Source: Bacillota bacterium
GTDB lineage: Bacteria; Bacillota; Bacilli; Paenibacillales; Paenibacillaceae
NCBI GenBank assembly: GCA_023460795.1
Contig: JAEWPC010000086.1
Coordinates: 1 to 7,335, forward strand
Length of the DNA: 7,335 bases
Reading direction: 5' to 3'
The notes beneath the pieces were generated by a model. It saw nothing but the letters and a program-made list of their open reading frames with translations. It had not been told where the DNA came from and did no database searches. Both the position numbers and the translations under genes were made by a program. The stretch's first letter is position 1. Each line of letters opens with the position of its first letter. Positions 5,894 to 7,335 of this stretch are shown in pieces.

Positions 5894-7213
5894 ATGGAAA
5901 TTATACTGTGGATCGGGATTTATTTTTTGACTTTTTACGCCTTTTTGCCGGCCTTCGTCAGCCGGATTTTCGGTTTCAGGGTGTTCATGCGCGGCAAATC
6001 CGACCGGGAGATCGCTCTGACGTTCGATGACGGTCCGGACCCCGAGTATACGCCGAAGCTGCTCGATTTGTTGAAGAGACACGGAGCGAAAGCGACCTTC
6101 TTCGTCGTCGGGGAGAACGCGGAGAAGCACCCTGACATTATCGCTCGGATCCATGAGGAAGGGCATCTTCTGGCGATTCACAACTATGTTCACAAATCGA
6201 ACTGGTTAATGCGCCCAAGCACGGTAAGGAAGCATATCCAGCGCACGTCCGAAGTGATCGAACGAATTACCGGCGAGAAACCGAAGTATTACCGTCCGCC
6301 TTGGGGCATCGTGAACCTGTTCGACTTCGCGTCCAAAGGCCGGATACAGATCGTGCTGTGGACGTCGATGTTCGGGGACTGGAGCGCGAAGGTCGGCGAG
6401 GACAAGCTGTACCGCCGGATGAGAAGCAAGCTGAAACCGGGCGAGGTATTCCTGCTGCACGATTGCGGCACGACCTTCGGAGCGGATCGCGACGCGCCGG
6501 CCCATACGATCGCAGCGTTGTCGCGCATATTGGACGACGGGCGGGAGCAGGGGCTGGAGTTCGTCGGCATCGACCGGTTGATCGCCATTACGGCAGCTCG
6601 CCGGAGTAAGATCGGCCCGTTGAAGAAAGTAGTTGTAACGCTGTGGCTGCAATACGAAAAGCTGTTCCACGTCGTTTTCCGTTTGCGTCCAGTCGGCGAC
6701 GGACATTCGTTCAATTATCGCGTACGCAAATACGCAGGTCCGCCGATCGAGCTGCTTAATACCGAGACGCTGCGTTCCGGCGATCTGGTCATGGAGCTTC
6801 ATTTTGAGAATAAAATGATGTTCGAGATGGGGATGAACGCGCGGAATACGATGCAAATCGGCATTAAGATCATTCGAGAAGTAGAGAAGGCGCTGCCCGA
6901 CCTCGGCAAAGCGTTAAGCGTCATATCTAACGGGGACAAGGTGAAGGCGCTGTACGGCGTATCGATGATCCATCGCGGCGCCGAGTCGCTCGGGTTCCAA
7001 GTCGTCGATCTTCCTCGCGGCTTGTTCGCCTGGGCTACGAATATTTATTTGCGCATCCTCATTCGCGTCATTCATCCGTCGGGCAGCGAGCGCGTCAAAG
7101 AACACGGTCAGTCGCTGGAGCCTCGCATGCTGCTGATGTCTCGCGACAACCTGCATCGGTGGGCCGTCGACCCGGATGCCAGACGCCATTTACGTTCTCT
7201 TAATCTCAAATAG
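5894..7213 (+). CDS. Membrane-anchored NodB polysaccharide deacetylase with YkoP-like C-terminal domain
   Basis: The 439-residue protein has a hydrophobic N-terminus (about 3-22) that should anchor it in the membrane. A NodB deacetylase domain (about 38-240) follows with all motifs: TFDDGPD (catalytic D45, metal D46), the metal-binding H96-NYV-H100, RPPWG (R134), FGDW (D162) and LLHDCG (H189). The second motif has Asn where Ser/Thr is usual. Such enzymes remove N-acetyl groups from peptidoglycan or chitin-like sugars using a divalent metal. Residues about 250-435 form a second domain (LWLQYEKLFHVVFRL ... GDLVMELHFEN) that I recognise as resembling Bacillus YkoP, a protein of unknown role from a spore-expressed locus; this match is from memory. 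GGTGAGG (5881-5887) lies 6 nt before ATG 5894, so I prefer it to the GTG at 5882, which falls inside this ribosome binding site. Confidence 0.92.
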   Translation: MEIILWIGIYFLTFYAFLPAFVSRIFGFRVFMRGKSDREIALTFDDGPDPEYTPKLLDLLKRHGAKATFFVVGENAEKHPDIIARIHEEGHLLAIHNYVHKSNWLMRPSTVRKHIQRTSEVIERITGEKPKYYRPPWGIVNLFDFASKGRIQIVLWTSMFGDWSAKVGEDKLYRRMRSKLKPGEVFLLHDCGTTFGADRDAPAHTIAALSRILDDGREQGLEFVGIDRLIAITAARRSKIGPLKKVVVTLWLQYEKLFHVVFRLRPVGDGHSFNYRVRKYAGPPIELLNTETLRSGDLVMELHFENKMMFEMGMNARNTMQIGIKIIREVEKALPDLGKALSVISNGDKVKALYGVSMIHRGAESLGFQVVDLPRGLFAWATNIYLRILIRVIHPSGSERVKEHGQSLEPRMLLMSRDNLHRWAVDPDARRHLRSLNLK

Positions 7214-7223
7214 TTCATATGCG

Positions 7224-7260
7224 AAAGACCCCTCAGGTTAGAGCCTGAAGGGGTCTTTTT
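7224..7260 (+). terminator. Rho-independent terminator, probably used from both sides
   Basis: AAAGACCCCTCAGG (7224-7237) pairs with CCTGAAGGGGTCTTT (7244-7258) around a 6-nt loop with one bulged A, followed by a T-run to 7260. It starts 10 bp after the deacetylase stop. In the minus direction the stem is followed by a short TTTC, and it lies 7 bp beyond the stop codon of the gene entering from the right, so it can serve both transcripts. Confidence 0.92.
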
Positions 7261-7267
7261 GCATGGA

Positions 7268-7335
7268 TTATGATGAGGTTTGCTCGTCATCGTCGTCGTC
7301 ATCGTCGTCATCATCGTCGTCATCGTCGTCATCGT
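7268..7335 (-). CDS. C-terminal end of an unidentified gene with a poly-aspartate tail (partial)
   Basis: On the minus strand the frame entering from the right edge reads 16 consecutive GAC/GAT codons (7333-7286), then Glu-Gln-Thr-Ser-Ser and TAA (7270-7268). The stop is followed at once by a terminator hairpin, as expected for a real gene end. Only this acidic tail is visible, so the protein cannot be named. The other minus frames would read repeated Met-Thr-Thr or Arg-Arg/Ser tracts; the Asp frame is preferred because of its stop codon placement and because acidic low-complexity tails are common. The run could also be a simple trinucleotide repeat outside any gene. Confidence 0.55.
   Translation of the reverse strand, partial: DDDDDDDDDDDDDDDDEQTSS

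Overview
The window looks like chromosomal DNA from a GC-rich, spore-forming, low-temperature-to-mesophilic-type Firmicute of the Paenibacillaceae (Paenibacillus/Cohnella-like). The reasons are a T-box-controlled tyrS with a consensus sigma-A promoter, strong GGAG-type ribosome binding sites, and three genes whose best Bacillus relatives are linked to sporulation or the spore envelope (a PbpI/YrrR-like class B PBP, a YtvI/AI-2E-family membrane protein, and a NodB deacetylase with a YkoP-like tail). The genus is an inference; there is no rRNA or other marker gene here.

Layout, left to right. Positions 1 to about 349 are the 3' end of an insertion sequence: the C-terminus of an IS1182-like transposase (+), a long hairpin whose loop holds the transposase stop codon, and a probable terminal inverted repeat. 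Next comes a non-coding array (372-604) of five 18-bp palindromes spaced 51, 52, 52 and 52 bp apart, the most unusual object in the window. It ends 4 bp from the stop codon of a GNAT acetyltransferase gene (-).

That acetyltransferase follows tyrS (-) by about 27 bp, and the two probably form one operon. The operon is read from a TTGACA-17-TATAAA promoter at 2702-2730 through a complete tyrosyl T-box leader, with a likely UAC specifier, a stem III hairpin, the 14-nt T-box sequence and a terminator. Divergent from it is a class B penicillin-binding protein (+). Its 3' end overlaps by 59 bp the 3' end of a convergent AI-2E/YtvI-family membrane protein gene (-). A short divergent promoter region (5733-5893) separates that gene from a membrane-anchored NodB-type polysaccharide deacetylase with a YkoP-like C-terminal domain (+). 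A hairpin terminator at 7224-7260 serves this gene and probably a convergent gene entering from the right edge, of which only an all-aspartate C-terminal tail is visible.

Functionally the window joins translation (tyrosine charging under tRNA-Tyr feedback) to cell-wall or spore-envelope work (transpeptidase, membrane protein, deacetylase). No complete new defence or mobile system is visible. The strongest candidate for undescribed biology is the palindrome array.
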